Notes: generated by a model not told the origin, from the letters alone. DNA of 64,000 bases from an uncultured Candidatus Melainabacteria bacterium (GCA_949398305.1 CASLVD010000001.1:1-64000), one strand, 5' to 3'; counted from the first letter of the stretch, positions 18,380 to 27,857 are shown. Made by a program: numbers and translations.

Positions 18380-20155
18380 CTATTCATAAAGTAATCTGTA
18401 CTCCTTTGTTTGTTTAAATTCCGAAATCCAAGGGTTGGTTGGCTCGTGTTTGATTAAGTATTCATATTTTTGCGAATTATTTTTGAAAAGGGTTTGAAGG
18501 GGTAAATGATTTTTATCTTTCGTACCTGTGCCAAAATTATTTGTGTTTAAAATGGTTTTTGAACTCTCTTTGAACGCAGATTGAACAGGTGGTGAAATTT
18601 CTTCATCCATCTTGGTTTCGAGATATTTTATTTCTTCGGTCGAAAAGTAGTTTTTGACTGCGTTTATGGTTTTCTTCTTGAGTTGTTTTTGCCGAACGAT
18701 TTTTTGTTTGTAGTCCTCGTAGTCTTTGACATCGCCCAATAATTTTGCCATCGGGTGGGTTTCGGTTACACGTTCTGCGGTGCATAAAAATTCGCCTTTC
18801 GGGGTGAAAACTTTGATTTTTGTGAGATCAAAGAGGTTGTATTTGATTAAAACTTTGCTTTTAAATCCGTAGAGCCGTTCGTCAAAATAGTCGCAACCCA
18901 AGAACCTGACTCCGTTTCGCTGAATTGTTTTGACCTCTGTTGCAAGCATTAAATCGTCGAGAGTGTCTGGGTTTACGTTTTGGCGTTTTCTGTCTTCCAA
19001 AACCTCGGTGATAGTTTTGTTTGGGACATTGGGACAGGTTTGGGAGTTTTTGAAATTCAGCCACATATTAATCATTTTTATTACTTCTTCAATGGTCGGG
19101 ATATAGTCATTATGCCAAGCAGAATGCAGTTTTTCATTTCGCATCAAGTAAGCCGGTTTATTTGCAATATTGCTTCCGACATAGCTTGGCATAAGTTTTT
19201 CAAAGCCTTCTTGAAACTCTTTGAAAAATCGCTCGATGACTTTCGCTCTGGCGTTATAAGGTCGGGCAAAAACCGTTTCAATCCCAAGTTTTGAATAAAG
19301 ACCTTGAAACCCAAGTTCGTTAAAACCCTTGTCGTTAGTGAAATATTTCGCCCTAAAAGCTCTGCCATTATCCTGATAAATGATTTTCGGCATCATATCG
19401 AGGTTTATTATTGCGTTTCGAAGGGCGGATGCTATGCACTGGGTGTTTTCTTCAAGCATAATCTCGTAACCCACAAGGGCGGTCGATTTCCAATCTAAAA
19501 AACCGACTAAAGTAGCACGACTTGGCTTGCCTGTGAACGGATTTATCACTTGAAATGCAAGTTTATGACCGTCTGCAACAAGAATAACGCCGACTTCCAA
19601 AAGTGATGCGTCACGTTTAATATAAGGTTCAACCTTATCGGACAAAGCTTTTTCGCCATCTCGGGCAAGCACCCATTTATCGTAATTATTTGCCTTAAAC
19701 CATTTTGCATATCTGCGGAAAGTCGCATCGGCGGGGATAAAATCTTGCCCTTGCTCCTTTAATTTGTATTTAGTGAGGGCGGTAGCTTTGCCGATAGAAA
19801 ATCGATTCGGGTGCAAAAGCAGGCTCATAAAAATTTTTATTTCTTCGTCGGTCAAAGTGGTTCTAAACTCACCGATTTTGGAATATCTGTATTGCGGAAG
19901 CAGTTTTTCGTAGTCTTCGGAACCATCAAGCATTGCGTTCCAACGATGAAGCGAACCTCTGGAGACTTTGCCCAAAACCTGTCGCAAATGCGAATCTGTC
20001 GTGTTGTGCAATTTGACAAAATCATAATCGGCTTGGATTTTGATATTCGATTTTCGGCGAAACTCAAGCCATTTATGGACTAAATCGAGCCGTGCAAGTG
20101 CGATTTGCTTTGCTTTTTCGGGGATAAATTTACTTGTCTCAATTTGGTTTTCCAT
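18380..20155 (-). CDS. MuA-like DDE transposase
   Basis: rve core: VILVADGHKLAF, IYQDNGRAFRAKYF, ARPYNARAKVIERFFKEFQ; Mu transposase C-terminal region. Start set at MENQIETS (ORF track 20230). Confidence 0.88.
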   Translation of the reverse strand: MENQIETSKFIPEKAKQIALARLDLVHKWLEFRRKSNIKIQADYDFVKLHNTTDSHLRQVLGKVSRGSLHRWNAMLDGSEDYEKLLPQYRYSKIGEFRTTLTDEEIKIFMSLLLHPNRFSIGKATALTKYKLKEQGQDFIPADATFRRYAKWFKANNYDKWVLARDGEKALSDKVEPYIKRDASLLEVGVILVADGHKLAFQVINPFTGKPSRATLVGFLDWKSTALVGYEIMLEENTQCIASALRNAIINLDMMPKIIYQDNGRAFRAKYFTNDKGFNELGFQGLYSKLGIETVFARPYNARAKVIERFFKEFQEGFEKLMPSYVGSNIANKPAYLMRNEKLHSAWHNDYIPTIEEVIKMINMWLNFKNSQTCPNVPNKTITEVLEDRKRQNVNPDTLDDLMLATEVKTIQRNGVRFLGCDYFDERLYGFKSKVLIKYNLFDLTKIKVFTPKGEFLCTAERVTETHPMAKLLGDVKDYEDYKQKIVRQKQLKKKTINAVKNYFSTEEIKYLETKMDEEISPPVQSAFKESSKTILNTNNFGTGTKDKNHLPLQTLFKNNSQKYEYLIKHEPTNPWISEFKQTKEYRLLYE

Positions 20156-20260
20156 TGTCTCAAATTCCTTGTAATGCTTGTGTACACATTCATTACTCGT
20201 TTTGAGACAGAAGTCAAGTCCTGAAACCAATCTCCTCAGAGATGTTTCAATATATCTTTG

Positions 20261-20596
20261 TTAGTAGTTTGTGTTTTCTACTAACCATTCTTCTTCTGGA
20301 GTATTACCTTTTTTGACAGCATCATTATAATAATTTGTTATACTTTTTAAGGCTCGTTCAAATGCAATTTCTTCCGTTTCAGCAAATACGCTACTTGGAA
20401 TATATACAGTTGCTTGTTCAGGCGTATGTATAAAATGACTTAAAGAAAAACAGATATCATCACGATCAAAATATTTATAAAGTTTGATTTTAATTTTAAT
20501 CTCAGGTATTCCTTCTAATCTGAAAGAATATTCGCCGAGAATCTGTACTGTATCAGTTACTACATTTTCATCATAATTTAGCTTCCTTAAATCCAT
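20261..20596 (-). CDS. Hypothetical protein
   Basis: 111-aa ORF, RBS aaaggaggata upstream. Confidence 0.5.
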   Translation of the reverse strand: MDLRKLNYDENVVTDTVQILGEYSFRLEGIPEIKIKIKLYKYFDRDDICFSLSHFIHTPEQATVYIPSSVFAETEEIAFERALKSITNYYNDAVKKGNTPEEEWLVENTNY

Positions 20597-20751
20597 ATAT
20601 CCTCCTTTTTACTCGATCCTATTATTAAAAACTATCTTTAAAACTCATACACAATCTTTTTATATATAATACAACAAAAATTGTCCATAAAAGTCTCATT
20701 TTTTCAATTTTAACTATCTATTTGTACCAAGTCCAAATTCTAATCTCAGAG

Positions 20752-21014
20752 ACAATTTATCAAATCTCATTTTATGAGATAAATTATTTTTGCACTTGCT
20801 TGCACTGTTTTGCACTTGGGGAGAGATTGGTGTGACGGGGTGTTTGGGCAATTTAAAATAAAAGAATTTAAAACTTGATGCAAATTAGTGCAAGAATAGA
20901 GACAAAAGTGCAATTTTTGACCGGTAAATCTTAACACTAAAAAACTGCGGAAACCGCCGTCAATCCTAAATATTTTATAAAACATCGCCATCCAAAAGTC
21001 TCTAATACATTATA
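20752..21014. repeat. Composite repeat copy A (TTGCAC iterons + hairpin)
   Basis: ACAATTTATCAAATCTCATTTTATGAGATAAATTATTTTTGCACTT.CTTGCAC.GTTTTGCACT...GTGCAAGAATAGAGA...ATCCAAAAGTCTCTAATACATTATA; near-copy of 22430-22695. Confidence 0.85.
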
Positions 21015-21138
21015 AATTATTTTTGCACTTTATTGCACTGTTTTGCACTCGAGGAAAAGTTGATGTGGCGTGAGATAGACCCTGAAACGAGTTCAGGGTG
21101 ATGGGTTATTGGTGCAAAAGAGTGCAAGAACAGAGACA
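21014..21138. repeat. Composite repeat copy B (partial)
   Basis: AAATTATTTTTGCACTTTATTGCACTGTTTTGCACTCG...AGATAGACCCTGAAACGAGTTCAGGG...GGTGCAAAAGAGTGCAAGAA. Confidence 0.85.
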
Positions 21139-21359
21139 TTAGAATTATACATGTCAGAGTAGAGATTAGAACTCTCGCAAAATCCGAAAAACCGCTCGCC
21201 TTAGATTATACGACGCCTTCTTGTGTATTAAAATTTTAAAATTTTTCTTATTTTTCTATAACTTTCCTTTCTTTTTGTCTTGGCACATTCACATTAATCG
21301 CTCTTGTTTAAAGGAAAGTCAAGTGTTTTTATTAAAAATATTATTAAGAAGTTATTAAG

Positions 21360-22358
21360 TTATTTTTTATTTTTCTTCTCTAAAATCTTTTGCGTTTGCT
21401 TTACGCTTTCTATAAAATGTTTTTCAACTTCTGAAAGCTCGTCTTTAACTATTTCTTTGTATTTTGCATACTCTGCTAATGCTTTATTTTCAGCCTCAAG
21501 TTTTGATATTGTTCCTGAATTTTCAAGTAATTCCGACCCTGTCATTTTAATAAAATCATCAAGTTTTACAATCCAATCTTTCATTGTCATTGGAACCTGT
21601 CTGATTGCTTGTAATTCAGCAAATTCAAGGTAGGCTGAAGTAATTCTGTTTAAAATATTCAATTCTTTTTCATCCAGATAGTTTTTTGCAACAGTAACTT
21701 CGTTTTTTCTTGGATGATTGCCTTTAAAAACTGTTAAGCCCATGTTATCTTTGGCACTATCTGCTCTTAAATAAATAATTTCAGCAGCAGTATGCCCATG
21801 GGCTGCAAAATGCATTTTATTTTGAACAACTTTAAAGAATTTTAGCGTTTCATCTGCCTTAGGGCTATAATCAATGCTTGTTGCATAAATATCTAAAATC
21901 TGGCGGTAAAAAACTTTTTCAGATGAGCGAATATCTCTAATTCTCTCTAAAAGTTCTTTCCAATACCCGCCACCGCCGGATTGTTTTAATAATTCATCAT
22001 TAAGAGCAAAACCTTTAATCATGTATTCCTTGAGAGTTTGCGTTGCCCAAATTCTAAATTGAGTACCTCTTAAAGATTTAACGCGATAACCGACAGAAAT
22101 TATAACATCAAGGTTATAATGTTTTGTATTGTAGTTTTTGCCGTCATTGGCAGTTATTCGGAAATTCCGAACAACTGAATTTTCATCAAGTTCACCTTCT
22201 TCAAAAATATGAGAAATATGTTCGCTAATATTTGCCTTACTTGATTGAAACAACTCAACCATTTGATTTTGTGTAAGCCAGACGGTTTCATTTTCAATTT
22301 TTACATCTATTTTTGTTTTACCGTCTTGGGTTTGATAAATTATTATATTATTTTCCAT
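21360..22358 (-). CDS. rhuM: RhuM family protein
   Basis: MENNIIIYQTQDGKTKIDVKIENETVWLTQNQMVELFQSSKANISEHI...NYNTKHYNLDVIISVGYRVKS: RhuM family hallmark. Confidence 0.93.
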   Translation of the reverse strand: MENNIIIYQTQDGKTKIDVKIENETVWLTQNQMVELFQSSKANISEHISHIFEEGELDENSVVRNFRITANDGKNYNTKHYNLDVIISVGYRVKSLRGTQFRIWATQTLKEYMIKGFALNDELLKQSGGGGYWKELLERIRDIRSSEKVFYRQILDIYATSIDYSPKADETLKFFKVVQNKMHFAAHGHTAAEIIYLRADSAKDNMGLTVFKGNHPRKNEVTVAKNYLDEKELNILNRITSAYLEFAELQAIRQVPMTMKDWIVKLDDFIKMTGSELLENSGTISKLEAENKALAEYAKYKEIVKDELSEVEKHFIESVKQTQKILEKKNKK

Positions 22359-22429
22359 TAAAGCATTATTCTCCTAAAGTGTATTATATAACAAAATAGG
22401 GGATTATGCTTGAAATCTAAATCTCAAGG

Positions 22430-22695
22430 ACAATTTATCAAATCTCATTTTATGAGATAAATTATTTTTGCACTTTCTTGCACGGTTTTGCACTCGGGGA
22501 TAGGTTGATTCGGCGGGAGATAGACCTTGAAACAAGTTCAGGGCAACAGGTTTGCGGTGCAAAAGAGTGCAAGAATAGAGATAAAAGTGCAAGAAAAGAC
22601 CGCCAAATCTCAACACTAAAAAATCGCCTCAAAAGGCGATTGTGTGGGCGTTTGGTTCAAACAAAACGCAATCCAAAAGTCTCTATTACATTATA
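22430..22695. repeat. Composite repeat copy C
   Basis: Same order of blocks as copy A, including GTGCAAAAGAGTGCAAGAA and ATCCAAAAGTCTCTATTACATTATA. Confidence 0.85.
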
Positions 22696-22755
22696 GCGAT
22701 AGTGTGGGCGTTTGCATTATATAATCCGCTATCCAAAAGTCTCTAATACTTTATA
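22636..22755. repeat. Two tandem 60-bp degenerate units
   Basis: GCGAT[T/A]GTGTGGGCGTTTG...ATCCAAAAGTCTCTA[T/A]TAC[A/T]TTATA at 22636-22695 and 22696-22755. Confidence 0.8.
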
Positions 22756-22807
22756 ACATTATACTTATGAAATGGGTAAAAACTTATAAAAAATATTTTT
22801 AATAAAT

Positions 22808-22842
22808 AAAAAAAGACAGGAATTTAATTCCTGTCTTTTTTA
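22808..22842 (-). terminator. Rho-independent terminator of tRNA-Met
   Basis: aaaaagacaggaatttaattcctgtcttttt immediately 3' of the tRNA. Confidence 0.85.
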
Positions 22843-22843
22843 T

Positions 22844-22917
22844 TAGCAAGGGAGAGACTCGAACTCTCGACCTCTCGGGTATGAGCCGAACGCTCTAGCC
22901 AGCTGAGCTACCTTGCC
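22844..22917 (-). tRNA. tRNA-Met(CAT)
   Basis: GGCAAGGTAGCTCAGCTGGCTAGAGCGTTCGGCTCATACCCGAGAGGTCGAGAGTTCGAGTCTCTCCCTTGCTA folds as a cloverleaf with CAT anticodon. Confidence 0.95.
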
Positions 22918-22980
22918 ACACCACAACGAATATCTTCGTGTAAGACTATTCTGACATGAAGATAAAAATTTTTCAAGCAT

Positions 22981-23676
22981 TTATTTTATATTTTTTATTG
23001 CCCACACAAAATAGTCTGATTCTGTTTTGGCTCTGTGTGCGCAAGCTACACCATTCATGGTGTTAGTTGTGTTTATATTGCAGTGAGAATTTACTGTAAA
23101 AGAGGTGTTTTTATCTCCTACTGTTTTTAGTTCTCCATCTAAAAATCTGAAGGTGAACAAGTCATAACCCCATCTGTTTGGTAATTTTTTATAACCGTTA
23201 ATATCTACACTTATATAGATTGGTGAATATATGGCATTTGAAGGGTTTTCAAAAAGTAAAAGAGTTCCGTCTGCCAGAAGAATTTGTCCGTCATCGAAAA
23301 ATGATGGATTAATATTTGTTTTACCATCAAGTGTTTTATAGGGGTTATCTTTTGTATTTTTAGAATAATCATAGCAGGCAGGATTGTTAACTCTTGTTGT
23401 CAAATCGCCGCAGCTTGTTGCATTGGTAAGATATTTTATAAATGTTTTATGAAATCTTCCATATTTGTCATCTTGATAATCTCTCGGGTCAACTGCAACA
23501 TCATCGGCTTCCATTTGTTTAAAAACTTGTTGAACTACCGAATAGGATTTCAAAAATTGGGATCTTAGCTGATGTGCTTTATATGTTGTAATAAGTCCGG
23601 GTATTGTAATTGCGGCTACAACACCGATTATGCCTAAGGTAATTAAAATTTCCGCTAGTGTAAATGCTTTTTTCAT
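22981..23676 (-). CDS. Prepilin-like protein (N-methylation motif)
   Basis: MKKAFTLAEILITLGIIGVVAAITIPGLI prepilin signal/N-methylation segment. Confidence 0.85.
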   Translation of the reverse strand: MKKAFTLAEILITLGIIGVVAAITIPGLITTYKAHQLRSQFLKSYSVVQQVFKQMEADDVAVDPRDYQDDKYGRFHKTFIKYLTNATSCGDLTTRVNNPACYDYSKNTKDNPYKTLDGKTNINPSFFDDGQILLADGTLLLFENPSNAIYSPIYISVDINGYKKLPNRWGYDLFTFRFLDGELKTVGDKNTSFTVNSHCNINTTNTMNGVACAHRAKTESDYFVWAIKNIK

Positions 23677-23694
23677 AATCTCATCCTCTAATAT

Positions 23695-23763
23695 GTTCAT
23701 ACATATGAACTATTATAAAAATTTATTGAAGTAATATCAAGATACAAGTTCATACATGTGAAG
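23695..23763. promoter_or_regulatory. Paired operators between prepilin and XRE gene
   Basis: GTTCATACATATGAAC (23695-23710) and GTTCATACATGTGAAG (23748-23763), 53 bp apart. Confidence 0.6.
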
Positions 23764-23775
23764 ATTTATTAAGGG

Positions 23776-24021
23776 ATGATTAATCAGGATTTTAATAAAA
23801 TAATATGCCAGAGGATTTTAAAACTCAGGAAAGAACACGGCTTAACACTTGAACAGCTGGCTTATCAAAGCGGTATATCCAAAGGTGGTTTGAGTGAAAT
23901 TGAGCGCAATATGAAAGAGCCAAGAGCATATACGATTTTGAGAATCTGTAATGGTCTTGGCATTTCTATGAAAGATTTTTTTAATTTTGATGAACTTGAG
24001 GAATTTGCAGGACTGTTGTAG
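23776..24021 (+). CDS. XRE-family transcriptional regulator
   Basis: RILKLRKEHGLTLEQLAYQSGISKGGLSEIERNMKEPRAYTILRIC. Confidence 0.88.
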   Translation: MINQDFNKIICQRILKLRKEHGLTLEQLAYQSGISKGGLSEIERNMKEPRAYTILRICNGLGISMKDFFNFDELEEFAGLL

Positions 24022-24197
24022 TAAAGTTAATAGGTTGATAAGTTCGTTACGTTTATATTTACATTTACCCCTTGTCATTCTGAACTTGATTCAGAATCTT
24101 TCTTTGTGGAGCATAATACAGTACGAAGTACCTTGCGGAGCTGAATGGTATTACTTACTTTAGGTTATAGCTGGTAGCATAGTACAGTACGAAGTAC

Positions 24198-24575
24198 CTA
24201 CCTTTTAGCTGTGGTTTTTATGATGTGCCAGCCGAATTTTGTACCGACAGGGTTTGAAATTTCGCCGATTTTTAGGTCGAATGCTGCATCGGAAAATTGC
24301 TGATCCATTTGTTTGCGGTTAAAAAATCCTAAATCTCCACCGTATTGTCCTGATGGACATAAGGAATATTGACGTGCCGCATCTTCAAAAGTTATATCAC
24401 CGTTTACGATATCTTTTCTTATTTGAACGGCTTCTTTTCTGGTTTTTACAAGTACGTGGCTTGCGCGAACTTCGCGAACATCAAGGTTCGGATTTAGGAA
24501 TCCGCCTTGAGCAAATGCACTTAGTCCCATAAATATAATTGCCATTGCTGTAAATAATTTTATAATTTTTTTCAT
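24198..24575 (-). CDS. Secreted parvulin-type peptidyl-prolyl isomerase (PpiC)
   Basis: Signal peptide MKKIIKLFTAMAIIFMGLSAFAQ; RASHVLVKTRKEA...CPSGQYGGDLGFF...GWHIIK. Confidence 0.88.
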   Translation of the reverse strand: MKKIIKLFTAMAIIFMGLSAFAQGGFLNPNLDVREVRASHVLVKTRKEAVQIRKDIVNGDITFEDAARQYSLCPSGQYGGDLGFFNRKQMDQQFSDAAFDLKIGEISNPVGTKFGWHIIKTTAKR

Positions 24576-24645
24576 ATAACTCTCCTTTTTTGAATGTATT
24601 ATAGCATAATTTTTAAGATTCTGATTTGTCCTGTCGGGCATATTT

Positions 24646-25290
24646 TTACAGTTGAATTGTTCTAAGTACAAGATAGTATCTGTAATTTCCCCAGTATACA
24701 ATTATGGAGATAAAATTATTATCCAAATCTGATGCTTCTAGGTAGGTATCAGGAATGGGTTTACGTTTTGAACTGTTTATGTGTTTACCTATAAATTTTA
24801 ATGTCTTTTCACGTATTAATTGTACTTTGGTCATTTTAATCTGCGGAAGATTATTTTTGTAAAAATCCAGCGGAACCATTTCTTTCAGATAACAAGGGAC
24901 AATATATTTGACTTTTCCCTGTTGTTTAAAAAGCATGAACCATTCGCCGTTGTGTTCACGCGGGGTTAGAAGATAGTATCCCGGTTCGATTGCGATTGAT
25001 TTAAAAAACAATGGAGCGGTTAATCTGAAAAGCGGATACGGTGACCAGGTTGAATACATTGTGTCTTGGTATTCCCCGGGGTCAATATTATGCATATATT
25101 TAAATTCCGGGACTGGCATGTCACGGTACATTTTTTCAATATCAATTTCTTGCGTGTATTCATCATCTGAGATTTCCTGAGAGTTTACATCTTCAGGGTA
25201 AGATGCTGCCTTATCATCTGATATGGCAGGTAAATTTACCGTAAATAATGCGAAAATTACCAGAAATATACCTGTAAATAACTTTTTCAT
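24646..25290 (-). CDS. Secreted hypothetical protein
   Basis: N-terminal signal peptide, 214 aa. Confidence 0.6.
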   Translation of the reverse strand: MKKLFTGIFLVIFALFTVNLPAISDDKAASYPEDVNSQEISDDEYTQEIDIEKMYRDMPVPEFKYMHNIDPGEYQDTMYSTWSPYPLFRLTAPLFFKSIAIEPGYYLLTPREHNGEWFMLFKQQGKVKYIVPCYLKEMVPLDFYKNNLPQIKMTKVQLIREKTLKFIGKHINSSKRKPIPDTYLEASDLDNNFISIIVYWGNYRYYLVLRTIQL

Positions 25291-25384
25291 ATACTGATTT
25301 TAATATTATTTGTATAAAAATCAATCCTTCTTATAATTGAAAATACTTATGGCACAGAATTATTCCTTGTGATAATATAGGTTT

Positions 25385-26530
25385 ATGGACAGATTAGAAT
25401 TTATAAAAGCAAAACGTATTGTTGTAAAACTCGGGACAAATGTTTTAAGAAATGATGAAGGTTATGTTTCATTACCGCGGGTTTATTCATTTATTGAAGA
25501 TATTGCAAACCTTGTAAAATCGGGGAAAGAAGTTATTGTAATTACCTCCGGTGCTGTAGGACTCGGGAAAAAACGTCTGGGACTTGAAGATACTCAGGGG
25601 ACTGCTTTAAAACAGGCATGTGCTGCTATAGGGCAGGGGAAATTGATGTCTATCTATGAAAACGGATTTGATACTTATGGTTTAACTGCCGCTCAAATTC
25701 TTTTAACAGAGGATGATTTTTCAGTCAGAGAAAGATATTTAAGCCTTAGAACAACATTAAATAAACTTCTGGAACTTGGTGCAATCCCTGTTATAAATCA
25801 GAATGATACGGTTTCAACGCTTGATGTTGCACTTCGTTATGTAAAAGAGGATATGCAGGTTTGTTTTTCTGATAACGATAAGTTGTCTGCGCTTGTTGCA
25901 AGTGAACTTGATGCAGATTTGCTGATTATTTTATCTGATATTAATGGGCTTTATAATGATAACCCGAAAACTAATCCTGATGCTGAACTTATAAAATCTG
26001 TTAAAGAGGTTGATGATAAAATTTTGGCACTTGCTTCAGGTGTGTCTGACGGCGGTCGCGGAGGTATGGAAACAAAGCTAAAAGCCGCGCGTCTTGTTAC
26101 CCGTTTTGGCGGAAAAGTTCTAATTGCAAACGGAAAACAGCCGTTTATTATTAAAAGAATTTTTGAAGGTGAAGATTTAGGAACTATGTTTTTGCCATCT
26201 AATGAAAACTTATCCGATAAAAAACGCTGGATTGGATATGCGACAAATATTATTGGCAAAATAATTGTTAATAAGGGTGCAAAAGAGGCTCTATTAGCAG
26301 AAAAAAGCTTACTTCCAATCGGGGTTGTTGAAGTTAAAAACACCTTCAAAAAAGGTGATGTAATTTCAATTTTGGATGAAGAAAATAACGAAATCGCGCG
26401 AGGTATCGTTAATTATGATTCTGACTCCTGCAAAAAAGTAATCGGATGCCATTCGGACAATATCGCGGAAATTCTCGGGTTTAAGAATTACGATGCGATT
26501 ATTACAAGAGATAATATAACTATTCTTTAA
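25385..26530 (+). CDS. proB: Glutamate 5-kinase
   Basis: KRIVVKLGTNVL...VITSGAVGLGKKRLG...LLSDINGLY...GGRGGMETKLKAA plus C-terminal PUA-like domain. Confidence 0.96.
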   Translation: MDRLEFIKAKRIVVKLGTNVLRNDEGYVSLPRVYSFIEDIANLVKSGKEVIVITSGAVGLGKKRLGLEDTQGTALKQACAAIGQGKLMSIYENGFDTYGLTAAQILLTEDDFSVRERYLSLRTTLNKLLELGAIPVINQNDTVSTLDVALRYVKEDMQVCFSDNDKLSALVASELDADLLIILSDINGLYNDNPKTNPDAELIKSVKEVDDKILALASGVSDGGRGGMETKLKAARLVTRFGGKVLIANGKQPFIIKRIFEGEDLGTMFLPSNENLSDKKRWIGYATNIIGKIIVNKGAKEALLAEKSLLPIGVVEVKNTFKKGDVISILDEENNEIARGIVNYDSDSCKKVIGCHSDNIAEILGFKNYDAIITRDNITIL

Positions 26531-26561
26531 AATTTCACGTACGCGGGATAAGGAGAATTAA

Positions 26562-27815
26562 ATGGAACAAGATTTTTTAAATATAGCAAAAGCAGCTAAA
26601 AAAGCGTCTTTAGAAATTGCTGATTTATCAGGAGAGCTTAAAAATCAGGCATTATTAAAAATCGCTGATATGATTGAGCTTAATAAAAATGAAATTTTTG
26701 AAGCTAACAAAGCTGATTTGGAAGAAGCTTTGCATATGCTTGAAAACGGTGAAATTACAAAATCTACTTTTAACCGTTTGAAGCTTGATGAAAATAAAAT
26801 GCGCGATATGGTACAGGGTGTCAGAGATATTGCGGCACTGGCAAATCCTGTCGGGAAAAAACTTTTTACCCGTATGCTTGATAAAGATCTTGTTCTTACA
26901 AAAGTAAGTTGTCCTATCGGGGTTTTGGGAATAATTTTTGAGGCGCGTCCGGATGTAATATCACAGATTCCATCTCTTGCAATCAAATCATCAAATGCAG
27001 TGATTTTAAAAGGCGGAAAAGAATCCAAAAATACCAATAAAAAAATTATGGAAATTATAAATAAAGCGCTCGAAGATGTTGACGGGTTTCCAAAAAATGT
27101 TGTTCAGCAAGTATTTTCGCGTGATGATGTAGCTGAGATGCTAAAATGCGATGAATATATTAACTTGATTATTCCGCGCGGAGGTAACAATCTTGTAAAA
27201 TTTATCAAAAATAATACAAAAATTCCGGTTCTTGGACATGCTAGCGGAATTTGTCATATTTTTGTTGATGAAAGCGCTGATATAGAAATGGCTTCTAAAG
27301 TTGTTACAGATGCTAAAACCCAGTACCCGAGTGCTTGTAACGCTGTTGAGACACTTTTAATTCATAAAAATTTTCCAAAAGCGGATGAACTTTTGGCTTC
27401 ACTTCAATTGAACGAAATCAAGCTTATCGCAGAACCTGAAGCATGGGATATTGAGTATGGTGAGAAAACCTTGGCTTATAAATTTGTTAATTCGCTGGAT
27501 GAAGCAATCGAACATATTAATACATTCGGTTCTGGTCACACTGATTGTATTATTACAACAAATATTGCTAATGCTGAAAGTTTTATGAATAAAGTTGATT
27601 CAGCAGGTGTTTATATGAATGCTTCAACCCGCTTTGCCGATGGATTCAGATACGGTTTTGGCGCTGAAGTCGGAATCTCTACAAATAAAATTCACGCTCG
27701 TGGTCCTGTAGGTCTGGAAGGTTTAACCATATACAAATATAAATTAATAGGTAATGGTAATATCGTTGATGATTACGTTAAAGGTATAAAGAAATTTAAC
27801 CATAAAGACATGTAA
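26562..27815 (+). CDS. proA: Gamma-glutamyl phosphate reductase
   Basis: CPIGVLGIIFEARPDVISQIPSLAIKSSNAVILKGGKE...ASTRFADGFRYGFGAEVGIST. Confidence 0.97.
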   Translation: MEQDFLNIAKAAKKASLEIADLSGELKNQALLKIADMIELNKNEIFEANKADLEEALHMLENGEITKSTFNRLKLDENKMRDMVQGVRDIAALANPVGKKLFTRMLDKDLVLTKVSCPIGVLGIIFEARPDVISQIPSLAIKSSNAVILKGGKESKNTNKKIMEIINKALEDVDGFPKNVVQQVFSRDDVAEMLKCDEYINLIIPRGGNNLVKFIKNNTKIPVLGHASGICHIFVDESADIEMASKVVTDAKTQYPSACNAVETLLIHKNFPKADELLASLQLNEIKLIAEPEAWDIEYGEKTLAYKFVNSLDEAIEHINTFGSGHTDCIITTNIANAESFMNKVDSAGVYMNASTRFADGFRYGFGAEVGISTNKIHARGPVGLEGLTIYKYKLIGNGNIVDDYVKGIKKFNHKDM

Positions 27816-27857
27816 ACCTTGACAAAACCCTAATTTCATGCTACAAATATAGCAGGA

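Noticed and set aside
18603-20083. Antisense and alternate-frame ORFs within the MuA-like gene
   Set aside because: Overlap a clear transposase CDS and lack domain features or RBSs.
20767-20991. ORFs 20767-20991(-) and 22404-22616(-) sharing 'LYSCT.LH' peptides
   Set aside because: Similarity comes from the underlying non-coding composite repeats; sequences look non-protein-like.
2945-22917. tRNA-Met as attachment site of a tyrosine-integrase island ending near 3 kb
   Set aside because: No duplicate of the tRNA 3' end was seen near the integrase at 3.0-3.2 kb; proximity alone is insufficient.
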